A stretch of 64,000 bases of DNA, from the NCBI GenBank assembly GCA_023437225.1, contig JAEZGS010000013.1, positions 62,001 through 126,000 on the forward strand, in the 5' to 3' direction. Shown here piece by piece: positions 51,135-60,751 of the stretch. Both the position numbers and the translations under genes were made by a program. Origin of the DNA: Bacteroidota bacterium (lineage in GTDB: Bacteria; Bacteroidota; Bacteroidia; Chitinophagales; Chitinophagaceae). Each line of letters opens with the position of its first letter. Position 1 is the first letter of the stretch. The notes beneath the pieces are model-generated. The model was given only the letters and a program-made list of their open reading frames with translations. It did no database searches and had not been told where the DNA came from.

Positions 51135-52250
51135 ATGATGGACGAGTCCACAAACATGCCTTTCAGAAAGATCATCCACATTGATATGGATGCTTTTTAC
51201 GCATCGGTTGAACAGCGCGATAATGCGGAATTGCAAGGGAAGGCTATCGCCGTTGGTGGTTCACCGGAGGGCCGTGGTGGAGTAGTTGCTACTTGCAGTT
51301 ATGAAGCACGCAAATTCGGAGTACGTTCTGCGATGCCTTCCAAAAAGGCATTACAATTATGTCCGCATATCATCTTCATCCGTCCGAGGTTCGGCGCGTA
51401 TAAGCATGTATCCACACAGGTTCGTGAAATATTTTATCGTTATACCGATCTCATTGAACCGCTCTCCCTCGACGAAGCTTATCTTGATGTCACACAGGAT
51501 AAGCTGGCAATCGGCTCTGCCATCGACATCGCGAAGGCAATCAAAAATGCTATAAAAAATAAACTGCAGTTGACGGCTTCTGCGGGTGTATCGATCAATA
51601 AGTTTTTTGCCAAGATTGCCTCGGATATGAATAAGCCCGATGGACTGACTTTCATCGGACCTTCTAAGATCCAGTCGTTCGTTGAATCACTTACTATAGA
51701 AAAGTTTTATGGTGTTGGCAAGGTAACCGCTGAAAAGATGAAACGGCTTGGCATTCATAATGGTGCGGATCTCAAGAGTGTGGGTGAGCAGTTTCTTATT
51801 CAGCACTTTGGAAAAGCAGGAAGATTTTATTTTAAGATTGCTAATGGGATTGATGACCGCCCGGTTGAGCCGCACCAGGAGACGAAGTCGGTTGGTGCTG
51901 AGGATACCTTTGCGGAAGATCTTATCACTTTCGGGCAGATGGTTGAACAGTTGGAAAAGATCGCAGCCCTGGTACATCGCAGACTTCAATCAAAGCAACT
52001 GAAGGGAAGAACGATTACGCTTAAAATCAAGTACAGTAATTTTCGCATAAATACACGCAGTCGGTCGCTCAGCGAACCCACTGATGCTTTGCCGGTGATT
52101 ATAGATACCATTACGCAGTTGCTGACCAGCGCACCGCTTGATGAATCGGTGCGTTTGCTTGGAATAACTGTATCAAACTTTGGCGAGCGCCAATCAGAAT
52201 TGCCTGGTAGCAATGGCCAATTGTCTTTGTTTGATGATGCACACAACTAA
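51135..52250 (+). CDS. dinB: DNA polymerase IV (Y family)
   Basis: A 371-residue translesion polymerase. Catalytic acidic residues are in HIDMDAFYASVEQRD and SLDEAYLDVTQD. GKAIAVGGSPEGRGGVVATCSYEARKFGVRSAMP and the helix-hairpin-helix FYGVGKVTAEKMKRLG are typical. Ends QLSLFD, which is a beta-clamp-binding motif. Starts at 51135, 51138 or 51156 are all ATG; the last gives the closest fit to the family. Confidence 0.94.
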   Translation: MMDESTNMPFRKIIHIDMDAFYASVEQRDNAELQGKAIAVGGSPEGRGGVVATCSYEARKFGVRSAMPSKKALQLCPHIIFIRPRFGAYKHVSTQVREIFYRYTDLIEPLSLDEAYLDVTQDKLAIGSAIDIAKAIKNAIKNKLQLTASAGVSINKFFAKIASDMNKPDGLTFIGPSKIQSFVESLTIEKFYGVGKVTAEKMKRLGIHNGADLKSVGEQFLIQHFGKAGRFYFKIANGIDDRPVEPHQETKSVGAEDTFAEDLITFGQMVEQLEKIAALVHRRLQSKQLKGRTITLKIKYSNFRINTRSRSLSEPTDALPVIIDTITQLLTSAPLDESVRLLGITVSNFGERQSELPGSNGQLSLFDDAHN

Positions 52251-52261
52251 TGCACTAACAG

Positions 52262-53335
52262 TTACCTCGTTTTTTGTCCAAGGTGTTTCATCGTTTTGAC
52301 GTGAGAAGCCAAAGCCATGGACAAAGTAGGAAAGGAATGGTAAGGCAATTGAAAACGTTCACATTGTTCCCTCACTATTTTGCTCAGCGCAGGATAGTGA
52401 ATATGACTTATTCGTGGGAATAGATGGTGCTCTACCTGGTAATTTAATCCCCCAACAAACCATCCGAGAATCTTGTTACGTGGAGCAAAGTTGGCAGTAG
52501 TTTTAACCTGGTGTACCGCCCATTCTGTTTCTATCATTTTGTCTTCAACTCCCGCTGATTCAAACTCAGGGCCTTCGACGGCGTGAGCCAGCTGAAAAAC
52601 GTAGGCAAGTATCAGTCCTGTAATAAGATTGATTATAAAATAACCGATCAACCAGTTTACAAAGCCCACGATCATTATCGGAAGAACGATATAAAAAAAC
52701 ACATAAAGCACTTTGCTGATCCAGAATGTAATGTGATCAGCCCGCTTCATTGGTTGCAGCGAGGTGTTATTTATTCTTCCGCAAAAGTATTTGCGGTAAT
52801 CTCCATATAAGGCCCACATGAACATAGTCATCCCATAAGCTATCGGCAAATAAATATGCTGATACTTATGAATGGCCATATGCGGTTGTGTAGGGCTCTG
52901 ACGTAGCAGTTTTGTTTGGGCGATATCATCATCGAGTCCCTCAATATTGGTATACGTATGATGAAGAATGTTATGCTTTTGCTTCCAGAAAAAAGCATTG
53001 CCACCAAGTGCATTCATCGTTAGTCCAAGTGTTTCATTCACCCAGCGTTTGGATGAGTAGGCACCATGACAGGCATCGTGCATTACGTTGAAACCAATTG
53101 CCGGTATGGTAAGTCCCATTGAAACACAAAGCACTAAAGCTACCCAGGCCGGCAAAGTAAAAACTAACAGGCTGATGTAGATGATCACTGCGAGCGGCAC
53201 AAGTACCAGTGTCTTGTGAAACAATCGCCAGTTCCCGGTTTTGCGGATCTGGTTGGTTCTGAAATAATCGTTTACGGCTTCTTTCAGCGATTGATAAAAA
53301 GCCTGGTGCTTGTTGTTGAAAGTTAATTTACGCAT
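52262..53335 (-). CDS. Fatty acid desaturase (front-end type)
   Basis: A 357-residue membrane enzyme with all three histidine boxes: HDACHG, HNILHHTYTN and QVEHHLFP (with Q as in front-end, delta-6-like desaturases). About four membrane helices lie between. It has no cytochrome b5 domain, so an external electron donor is needed. It introduces a double bond in acyl chains of membrane lipids, probably for cold adaptation. ATG 53335 or 53347 are both possible, since the start lies within a short tandem repeat. The cold-shock gene precedes it by 29 bases. Confidence 0.9.
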   Translation of the reverse strand: MRKLTFNNKHQAFYQSLKEAVNDYFRTNQIRKTGNWRLFHKTLVLVPLAVIIYISLLVFTLPAWVALVLCVSMGLTIPAIGFNVMHDACHGAYSSKRWVNETLGLTMNALGGNAFFWKQKHNILHHTYTNIEGLDDDIAQTKLLRQSPTQPHMAIHKYQHIYLPIAYGMTMFMWALYGDYRKYFCGRINNTSLQPMKRADHITFWISKVLYVFFYIVLPIMIVGFVNWLIGYFIINLITGLILAYVFQLAHAVEGPEFESAGVEDKMIETEWAVHQVKTTANFAPRNKILGWFVGGLNYQVEHHLFPRISHIHYPALSKIVREQCERFQLPYHSFPTLSMALASHVKTMKHLGQKTR

Positions 53336-53370
53336 CACTATTGTCATTTACATCACTGTTGTCACTATGC
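53336..53370. repeat. Tandem repeat joining cold-shock stop and desaturase start
   Basis: On the minus strand, GACAACAGTGATGTAAAT is followed by GACAATAGTGATGCGTAAAT, an 18-20 bp imperfect direct repeat. It starts at the TAG of the cold-shock gene and ends in the ATG of the desaturase, so two ATG codons are offered. Confidence 0.6.
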
Positions 53371-53817
53371 CTTCCGGACATTTACTGCATTCAAACCTCG
53401 AGGTCCCTGTGTGGTCTCGAACTGAACCTTGTCATTTTCGGATATCGGTTGTAGTAATTCACTCATATGAACAAAAACACGTTCACCGGAAATTGCATCG
53501 GTAATGAAACCAAATCCTTTCGATTTGTCGAAATAGCTAACAGTGCCGTTACGTACTGTTTCTTCTTCTTCACCCGGCTCGTATTTCGGAACACTGATCT
53601 GCATGTCTTCAGCTCTCACTTCCTTTCTCAATGAAGGATCTGGAGGAGTGTTACTGATATTTCCGTTCTCATCAATGTAAGCAATCATATCATCAAGCGT
53701 TTTTCCTTTACCACCTGCTGCTTTTCTTTGTTCCATTTTTTCGCGCTTTTCCTGGCGCTGTTTGATTTTCTGTTTTTCTTTTTCGCGCTTATTGTATGAT
53801 TCTTTTGATCTTGCCAT
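53365..53817 (-). CDS. Cold-shock domain protein with charged N-terminal extension
   Basis: A 150-residue protein. The C-terminal ~65 residues are a cold-shock domain (NGTVSYFDKSKGFGFITD with RNP1, VFVHMSEL with RNP2, VQFETTQGPRGLNAVNV). The first ~40 residues are an extremely basic/acidic coiled helix (NKREKEKQKIKQRQEKRE) and the middle is acidic. It probably binds single-stranded RNA at low temperature. It lies upstream of a desaturase on the same strand, and an RRM gene lies further upstream: a plausible cold-response set. Confidence 0.9.
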   Translation of the reverse strand: MARSKESYNKREKEKQKIKQRQEKREKMEQRKAAGGKGKTLDDMIAYIDENGNISNTPPDPSLRKEVRAEDMQISVPKYEPGEEEETVRNGTVSYFDKSKGFGFITDAISGERVFVHMSELLQPISENDKVQFETTQGPRGLNAVNVRKA

Positions 53818-53873
53818 ATTTAAAATTGTTTTTGGTCGATATACACTTCACATTGCGACCGTCATATGAATGA

Positions 53874-53910
53874 ATAAAAAAGGGGGCGCCCATAACAGAA
53901 CGTCCCCTTT
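53874..53910 (-). terminator. Rho-independent terminator after the RRM gene
   Basis: A 10-bp stem (AAAGGGGACG / CGCCCCCTTT on the minus strand, with one G-T pair), with a 12-base loop and a following run of T. It lies 16 bases beyond the RRM gene stop and separates it from the cold-shock gene. Confidence 0.88.
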
Positions 53911-53925
53911 TCTGAATGTCTGCGA

Positions 53926-54234
53926 TTACCAACGTGGTTTTTTATAACTGTTGTTGTTTTTAAAGGGACTGTCAGAGCGAGGTCCGCGTTCTTCACGGGG
54001 CCTTGCTTCGTTTACGCTTATCGTGCGACCGTCATGCTGTTTTGCGTTCAGGGCAGCGATAGCTTCGTTTGCTGCATTGTCATCACTCATCTCAACGAAA
54101 CCGAATCCGCGAGACTGGCCCGTAATCCTATCGGTGATAACTTTCGCCGAAGTCACTTCGCCGAATGGAGCAAACATGTTATTTAAGTCTTCGTCTTTTA
54201 CCGAGAAGCCCAAATTTGAAACATAAAGATTCAT
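53926..54234 (-). CDS. RRM-domain RNA-binding protein
   Basis: A 102-residue protein. One RRM fills residues 1-80, with RNP2 LYVSNL and RNP1 RGFGFVEM, both complete; the remaining ~20 residues are a Arg/Ser/Asn-rich tail (RPREERGPRSDSPFKNN). ATG 54234 starts the domain exactly, so the longer frame is not used. Bacterial RRM proteins of this kind are common in Bacteroidota and act as RNA chaperones, some cold-induced. It has its own terminator. Confidence 0.92.
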   Translation of the reverse strand: MNLYVSNLGFSVKDEDLNNMFAPFGEVTSAKVITDRITGQSRGFGFVEMSDDNAANEAIAALNAKQHDGRTISVNEARPREERGPRSDSPFKNNNSYKKPRW

Positions 54235-54426
54235 ACAAATAATTTTATAACTAAAATTTATCTGAGAAGGCAACAAGTAAGAGACTAACTAAGATGCTTA
54301 AAGGCAGTATAATTAATGACCAACTGGCGCGAAGCTCAAATTGTCTTCAATGAAGGTACGCTTTATTTGCCGATCAGCGGCATATATTTGGCCCGTGACA
54401 CGCCGGATACAATACTCTCCTTCAAA

Positions 54427-55326
54427 TCACGGAGCAACAAGGAACTCGAGTAATCCTGCTTTAATATCAACACATATCTCTTTACCGGCAGCCAACCTGA
54501 TAGTTTTATCGTCAACATGTGCGTCACTACCGTCCCAACGAATTTTGATTGATTTTGCTCTTACAGTCCTGAACTGAACAGCTCCATTTTCAACGCTTTC
54601 ACGCGAATCGATGAACTTCAAAAACTTATCCCTTTCGTCTTCTCTTACCACCACTACATCAAAATAACCGTCTCCCGGATCTGCATCTGGCGCAAGAAAA
54701 AGGTTGGGACCAATCGATTTGATATTCATGATCTCAACCAACAGGAATTTGCCGGAAGCGTCCTTCCCGTCAATTTCAAGCGAGCATGGGCTCGCGGCAT
54801 AATCGCGCGTTAGCTGCTGTAAAACACTGCGGGCCGCGGTAATTTTTTTCTCTGGTGTATTGAGTTCTTCATTGCGCGAACTTTCCATTTCCCGCATCAG
54901 CGCCGGAAATAAGCCGTAGCCAAAGCTTTCAAGGAAGAAAGGTTCCTGTTTGATTTCATGGATACGACCTACATCATATTTTTTGATGTTGACATTGTTC
55001 CAGGAGTTTATAATTGTTTCCGTTTCGCCGGTGATGCCGAGTGTCTTTGCAATGTTGTTGGCGGTTCCTAAAGGTAACAGGGCGATGGGATAGGTCTTGT
55101 CCAATACTTTCCGGTCAAGGAGTTCACTGGTGATCCTTCTGACCGTTCCATCCCCGCCGCCGACAACCAGGAAATCAAGATCCTTATCGAGGTTTTTCCA
55201 GAAGAGCGACTTTGTAGATGAGTATCTACACTCATGACCAGCTTTCTCGATCAGAGAAGTAAGGTCATCCCTTTCGTGATCGTCTGGGCCAGCGCCCGGG
55301 TTATGCAAAAGCTTTACGATAGCCAT
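54427..55326 (-). CDS. Diacylglycerol/lipid kinase family protein
   Basis: A 299-residue DAGK-catalytic-domain protein. The nucleotide loop VVGGGDGTVRRI is near residue 55, and PLGTANNIAKTLGI near 85 and DGYFDVVVVRED near 205 follow as in the YegS/lipid kinase family. It probably phosphorylates a lipid such as diacylglycerol or a sphingoid base. The initial MAIVKLLHNPGAG fits the ATP-side fold. Divergent from surE by 64 bases. Confidence 0.9.
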   Translation of the reverse strand: MAIVKLLHNPGAGPDDHERDDLTSLIEKAGHECRYSSTKSLFWKNLDKDLDFLVVGGGDGTVRRITSELLDRKVLDKTYPIALLPLGTANNIAKTLGITGETETIINSWNNVNIKKYDVGRIHEIKQEPFFLESFGYGLFPALMREMESSRNEELNTPEKKITAARSVLQQLTRDYAASPCSLEIDGKDASGKFLLVEIMNIKSIGPNLFLAPDADPGDGYFDVVVVREDERDKFLKFIDSRESVENGAVQFRTVRAKSIKIRWDGSDAHVDDKTIRLAAGKEICVDIKAGLLEFLVAP

Positions 55327-55390
55327 ACTTATGGATAGTTATAAAACTGTACCACAATGGTGTGGCATGAAAATGTTGCGATTTGGAGGC

Positions 55391-56128
55391 ATGAAGATAC
55401 TTATAGCAAACGATGACGGGATTTACAGTCCTGGTATTGCAGCGCTGGCAAAGTCTGCAATGAAATTCGGTGAAGTAATAGTTGTTGCTCCGGATGTAGA
55501 ACAGTCTTCAATGGGGCATGCAGTTACACACTCTAAACCACTGGCGATCAAGAATTCGCCTGTAAAGTTTCCGGAAGGGGTTGAGGCATTCCGCGTGAAT
55601 GGAACCCCCGGCGATTGTGTAGCTATTGGTACCCATATCAACGCAAATATAGATGTGGTGCTTTCGGGAATTAATATGGGGCCCAATCTCGGTAATGGGA
55701 TGTGGCATTCAGGTACTCTTGCTGCTGCGAAGCAGGGTGTGCTCCTTGGCTTCAAAGGCATTGCCTATAGTACCACGGTCGGCAAATCCGAACCAGATTT
55801 TGAAAAGCTGGCGCCCTTCGTTGAAAGAACGCTCGAATTGTTATTAAAATTTGACGATAAAGGCTTGTACAATGTGAACATTCCGGAAAATCCAACCGAT
55901 GTAAAATGGACGCGACAGTCCGTTCGCTTTTACGACGGTATTGTGAAACCCGGTACTGATCCCTTCGGAAGAAAACATTACTGGTTTAATGTAAAGCCTG
56001 TTGAGGCGGCAGAAGAAGGCTCCGACCGCTGGGCGTTTGAAAATAACTATGTTTCCATCACTCCACTAAGGCTTGATCTAACGGATGAAAATCGGTTGAA
56101 AGAAATGCAACAAAAACAGCCGATTTAA
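55391..56128 (+). CDS. surE: 5'/3'-nucleotidase SurE
   Basis: A 245-residue nucleotidase. The metal-binding MKILIANDDGIYSPGI with DD, PDVEQSSMGHAV with the serine and NMGPNLGNGMWHSGTLAAA with the asparagine are all present. It dephosphorylates nucleoside 5'- and 3'-monophosphates. The ATG at 55391 is chosen because SurE always begins with this segment; upstream in-frame codons are unsupported. Confidence 0.95.
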   Translation: MKILIANDDGIYSPGIAALAKSAMKFGEVIVVAPDVEQSSMGHAVTHSKPLAIKNSPVKFPEGVEAFRVNGTPGDCVAIGTHINANIDVVLSGINMGPNLGNGMWHSGTLAAAKQGVLLGFKGIAYSTTVGKSEPDFEKLAPFVERTLELLLKFDDKGLYNVNIPENPTDVKWTRQSVRFYDGIVKPGTDPFGRKHYWFNVKPVEAAEEGSDRWAFENNYVSITPLRLDLTDENRLKEMQQKQPI

Positions 56129-56153
56129 TATCATTCTGTATGGAAGCTTCACT

Positions 56154-58611
56154 TTAAAACTCCACTATAAATCCAATTGAAGGCGTAACTGATGCATCAC
56201 TGTTAACGATTCTCACAGGGAGTGCATTGCTTCCATCGGGCCTTATTGGTTGTCCATCGGTTGTTGCAAATCCTGAATTGTCAGCATTGCGTTTAAAAGT
56301 GTAACTGTCCGGCTCTGAGCTTTTTGCTAAATACCAGTTGGTAATGTCAATGAACACATCGATTGTGGTGCGACGAAAATTCCATCGCTTATCGATGCGG
56401 AGATCACCTGAATGAAAACTTCTCAATCGCAGCGTATTCAATCTTGAATAATCTAAGATTCCGCGACCTCGCGATAAATAATTCAATTGCGATGCAGTTT
56501 CATCAAAAGGCGTATAAGGTGCACCGCCCTGGAATCTAAACTTGAGACCGATCTCCCAATTGCGGGGAAGTTTATAGCCCATGGTGGCTACTCAATAGAT
56601 GTCGATTGTCCCAACTGCTTGGGATGTATGTACGATCCAGTCCGCTGTATTCAGAGCGATAGTAAGTATAAGAGAGTATGCCGAAAAAACGCTCGCTTAA
56701 TTTTTGTTGCGCGAAGAATTCGATTCCATAGGCGCGACCTTTGCCGCTTGTGATCACGCCTTCATTGCCAAGTACATCAAAGTCGGAACCGAGGTTGGAT
56801 AATGATATGCCATTGCGAACAGATATGGGAACATTGTCATAATTTTTATAAAACGCTTCTGCGGTAAATCGTAACGCATTATTGGGTAAAAATTCAATTC
56901 CTGCTACATAATGATCACCGCGCAGGTAGCGACTGCCTTTGTTCACCAGCACTCCATTGTTGTCTGCAAAACCAAGGATCGTATAAGGCGGCAGTTTGAA
57001 ATAGCGCCCAACAGATGCATTCAAGGTCCACCGCTCAGCCAGGACAAAACTCACACCGATCCTTGGAGAAAGTGTTTCCAGGGGATCCTCACCATCCGTA
57101 GTAAATGTATTGACATCACTTCTTACACCGGCACTGATTCCCAGTCGGCCATCGATGAAACGGCGACTTACCTGGGCAAATGCTCCAAATCTCCAAAAAT
57201 TATCCAGCGGGCTTTTAAAGTTGATTGTTTGTTCGGGCTGAATAACATCTCCATTATCGTTTCGTAATTCTCTTCTGACTACACTAAATGTGTTGTTCGA
57301 ATAATCAGCGAGTTGGGCCGATGCACCGTATGCCCACTTCCATCCGTTGCGATATTTATTTACATCGATGCGAAATTTGTTTTCCGTTTCCTGCGACCCG
57401 TACGACAATGTTTTTTCGTCGGGAGCTTTCGTTTCATTGTCCTCGTATTGTTGTATGTCGTTATCGAAAGTGTTACGGGAAACTGCAACATTAACGAAAC
57501 CATCTTTGATCAATCGTTTCAATGTAATGCCCGCTGTATAATTCCATTGATTGATGAATGGATTTGAATTCAGCACATACAATTTTTCCGGAGTTGCATC
57601 CTTTAGTTTCGCGAAACTAAATTCATCGATGGCACCGAGACCGATAAATGAAATTGTTGTTTTGTCGTTGAGCTGATGAGTAATCTTCGTTTGAAAGTCC
57701 CAGTAGTTCGGACGTATCGGCAAATCGATCACAGAAAAAAGAAATTGCAGGTACGACCGACGCGCTGATGCAAGGAACGTGGTCTTCTTGTTTTTTGATA
57801 AGGGGCCCTCTAAAGTGGCGGAAAGATCTGTGGCACTTAGCCGAAAGTTGCCCTGCACCCGGTTGGGGTTGCCAGTGCGCTGTCGAAACTGGAAAACCGA
57901 ACTCAATGCATTGTCATAACGGGCTTCGAAAGCAGATGAACTTAGCTTGACGTCTTCGATGAAGGAGACGTTTAAAATTCCCTGGGGACCACCGGAACTT
58001 CCCTGCGTTTGAAAGTGATTGATAACCGGAATCTCGATTCCATCGAGGTAAAATACGTTTTCATTTGGAGCGCCTCCGCGAATGATAATGTCGTTACGAA
58101 ATCCTCCGCCCCCAACTCCGCCACCTACACCCGGTAGTGCCTGTATCACTTTGCTGATGTCAAAATTGCCTCCGGGGTTACTCCTGATTTCTTCGGTAGT
58201 TAGTCGCTGCACGCTTAAGGGCGATTCAATGGTAGCCGCCGCTGCAATACGGCGGGTTGACCGTACCACAACTTCCGTCAACGATTCGGCCAGGGGCTCG
58301 AGTTCTACGTTCAGGTTCGTTTCGTTACCCGCACTTAGCACAATGTTGTAAAACGACTCTGTTTTATATCCAACGCCGCTGAAAACAATGTTATAGCTTT
58401 TTATATCGAGATCAGTAAAACGAAACACACCGGCCGTATCAGTTGTGGTTCCACGTGTTGTGCCTTCGAGGGCAACGCTGATGCCATTGAGAGGAACCTG
58501 GGTAGCACGGTCTACTACTTTGCCGGACAACCGGCCGTTCTGTGAAAATGCTGTTGATGTAATTATTAATGCTGCAATCAATTGAATGGAAAAGCGGAAT
58601 AAATTGATCAT
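56154..58611 (-). pseudogene. TonB-dependent receptor, interrupted by a frameshift
   Basis: One receptor gene split over two frames. The first part (58611 to ~56590, about 670 residues) has signal peptide MINLFRFSIQLIAALIITSTAFS, a carboxypeptidase-regulatory domain (LSGKVVDRATQVPLNGISVALEGT), a plug (GVGGGGFRNDIIIRGGAPNENVFYLDG) and most of the barrel, ending SSWDNRHLLS. The second (56582-56154) continues MGYKLPRNWEIGLKFRFQGGAPYTPFD to the C-terminal FIVEF. Removing one base near 56589 joins them in frame. No SusD gene is adjacent. It may be a true null allele or a sequencing error. Confidence 0.88.
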
Positions 58612-58661
58612 GTCGGGCGATGGTTTCAGTGAGTTGCGATACATAAGATACGCTCGGTGCA

Positions 58662-59372
58662 TTATGCAAGGTTCGTTCCTCCGTCCTGTACCTGAAGTTG
58701 TGTCGTAAGCTCTGTAAGATTCTTACAAACGAAGTTGGGATGAGGAGTTAACGGATAGGGAACTTGTCGCTCCTGTTGCAGATAAGCGGTCTGCATTCCC
58801 GCATTGCAGGCACCCGCTATATCCCAGCCATGGGATGATACCAAAAGCGATTCGGTTGCCGTTACATCAAGTTCTTTCATCGCCCACCTATAAACTTCGG
58901 TGCAGGGCTTATATTTTTTTACATGTTCTGCGCTAAGAACTTTTTCAAAGTACGATACGAGCCCTGTACGTTCCATTCTATTCATTACGATATCCTGGGG
59001 CGCATTGGTCAACGCCACAATACGAAAGCCTGCATCGTTGAGACGCGACAATCCCTCCGGCGCGTTTTCGTTTACTGGCAAATGGTGAAGAAGTTCAAGT
59101 GTGTCTTCGATCTTTTCATGATCAACTCTGCGAGAAAAAAGCGTCATGCTCATTTCCAATGTGGCGCGGGCAATGGAGATGAAATTGTTGAATTGTGAAG
59201 TGCAGTTTTCAACAAAACAATACTGCATAAATAATTCGAACCATAGGTTAAAGCCGCGCTTGCTGTCGAGTAAACCATTAACGCGTCTCTCCATATCGGC
59301 CATATCAAGAAGTGTCTGATAGACATCAATGAAAATGACTTTAGGCCGAGGTATAGTTGTTTCCTTCTCCAT
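58662..59372 (-). CDS. HAD superfamily haloacid dehalogenase type II-like
   Basis: A 236-residue HAD hydrolase. Motif 1 is IFIDVYQTLLD (nucleophile Asp), with ALTNAP as motif 2, KKYKPCTEVYRWAM with the lysine, and VSSHGWDIAGACNAGM as motif 4. The Q in DVYQT replaces the usual G. It resembles (S)-2-haloacid dehalogenases but could act on a phosphorylated compound. It begins at 59372; the earlier in-frame GTG/ATG is possible. It ends 50 bases before the receptor start. Confidence 0.85.
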   Translation of the reverse strand: MEKETTIPRPKVIFIDVYQTLLDMADMERRVNGLLDSKRGFNLWFELFMQYCFVENCTSQFNNFISIARATLEMSMTLFSRRVDHEKIEDTLELLHHLPVNENAPEGLSRLNDAGFRIVALTNAPQDIVMNRMERTGLVSYFEKVLSAEHVKKYKPCTEVYRWAMKELDVTATESLLVSSHGWDIAGACNAGMQTAYLQQERQVPYPLTPHPNFVCKNLTELTTQLQVQDGGTNLA

Positions 59373-59448
59373 GCGCAAGACCAAGTTTGTTCAAAGATAA
59401 CTTACTGCAGGCGGGAAGAACAATTCAATTCATCATACGACTTGGCGC

Positions 59449-59483
59449 AAAAAAAAATGGAGCCAGGATAGAAATCCAGCTCC
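59449..59483 (-). terminator. Rho-independent terminator
   Basis: On the minus strand GGAGC and GCTCC enclose an inner GGAT-loop-ATCC stem, followed by a run of at least eight T. It terminates transcripts from the GH15-glucose dehydrogenase operon, about 150 bases beyond that operon's last stop. The 150-base interval between 59484 and 59633 shows no gene that I can support. Confidence 0.85.
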
Positions 59484-59633
59484 GTTTTAAAATCCAATAT
59501 CCTATGAAAAACCGTGAACATAATGGCGAATTGCGTGCCAATACAGTTTTACGCTTAGATTGAACATGACAGAGTCGAATTTGCTCCCGTGATGGGAAAA
59601 ATCGATTTCATTTCCGGAAAGATTCTATGGCGT

Positions 59634-60737
59634 TCATGTCCAGTCGACCACCACCTTTATTTCATTTACCGAATGATGATGCAATGCGGTTTCAAAATCT
59701 TTATAAGGGATTCTTTCGGTGATAACCTGTTGCATGGCAGCGGGCCATTTTGCATAAGCTGCTTTCAAGTCATCTACAGCCATTTGATAATGTTCCAAAC
59801 TCGCATTTACACTTCCTATGATCATTTGATTTTTCAATACCAGTTGTTGCATAAGGCTCCCAGCAAGGATGGTCATAGGGCGTTCGCCGCCAGGAATTCC
59901 TGTTGCCACAAACACGCCATTGATCGCCAAAGTGTCAATTAACTCTATTTGCAATTTTGCAATTCCCGTCGCTTCGAATACAAAGTCCGCATGTCCGCAT
60001 ACTTCATCAATATCAGTTACCTCTACAACGCGCCCATCAATATAAGTCCCCCCAATTTGTTTCAGGATTTGTGGTCGCAGGGTCGTTTCATCCACTACAT
60101 CCATTCCTATTACTTCGGCGCCTCTTAATCTTAACGCGAAAGCAGCCATTAAGCCAATAGCTCCAATGCCGGCAATTAATGCTCTCTTACCCTTTAACCA
60201 GTTTTCTGTCCTGTCAAAATCTTTCAACCTTGCAGACTGAACGATCATCGCTTCATCAATGGCTTTTGCGGCAACAGACATGGGTTCTGTCAGTACGCCA
60301 ATATCTTTTATTTCCTCAGGTACCTTCACAAGATATTTTTCTTTATCGACCACGAACTGCGATTGAAAACCGTCTGCACCTTTGATCCCACGTTCTGTGT
60401 AGTCACCAGTATAGCACATGTCACTACGATCATTATTGCAGGCTTTGCATTTGCCGCAACCTCTTCTTACAGTGAAAACCGCATGATCTCCCACTTTCAC
60501 GGACTTCACTTCCGCGCCCACATCTATCACTTCTCCAAACATTTCATGTCCGATGATCAACTCCGATTTTCCAACCGGTGCATCGGCTCTTCCTCCCTCA
60601 GCCTGCTCCCTGTCGGTACCACAAATTCCAACTTCTTTCATCTTGATCTTTACCTCATCGGGCTGTGATATCATTGGTTCAGACACATCCGTCAATTTGA
60701 TATTTGTCGTTCCGGGAACCAGGGAAATTGCTTTCAT
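59634..60737 (-). CDS. Zinc-dependent glucose 1-dehydrogenase-like enzyme
   Basis: A 367-residue medium-chain dehydrogenase. Zinc ligands CGTDREQ (Cys), GHEMFGEV (His, Glu) and the four-cysteine loop CGKCKACNNDRSDMC are present; NAD(P) motif GIGAIGLMA is near residue 190. The C-terminal GSVNASLEHYQMAVDDL marks the glucose dehydrogenase-type (Glu_dehyd_C) subfamily. Together with the GH15 gene 14 bases upstream it would oxidise released glucose to gluconolactone; the SMP-30 lactonase at 11.9 kb could hydrolyse that. The substrate is inferred. Confidence 0.87.
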   Translation of the reverse strand: MKAISLVPGTTNIKLTDVSEPMISQPDEVKIKMKEVGICGTDREQAEGGRADAPVGKSELIIGHEMFGEVIDVGAEVKSVKVGDHAVFTVRRGCGKCKACNNDRSDMCYTGDYTERGIKGADGFQSQFVVDKEKYLVKVPEEIKDIGVLTEPMSVAAKAIDEAMIVQSARLKDFDRTENWLKGKRALIAGIGAIGLMAAFALRLRGAEVIGMDVVDETTLRPQILKQIGGTYIDGRVVEVTDIDEVCGHADFVFEATGIAKLQIELIDTLAINGVFVATGIPGGERPMTILAGSLMQQLVLKNQMIIGSVNASLEHYQMAVDDLKAAYAKWPAAMQQVITERIPYKDFETALHHHSVNEIKVVVDWT

Positions 60738-60751
60738 ACAAAAGGTATTTT

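Noticed and set aside
53384..54226. Plus-strand frame opposite the RRM gene (91 codons)
   Set aside because: It is a mirror of the RRM gene's codon pattern, with no start signal.
56154..58611. The TonB-dependent receptor as a SusC with a SusD partner
   Set aside because: No SusD-like gene follows; the neighbours are surE and a HAD hydrolase, and the receptor is shorter than SusC proteins.
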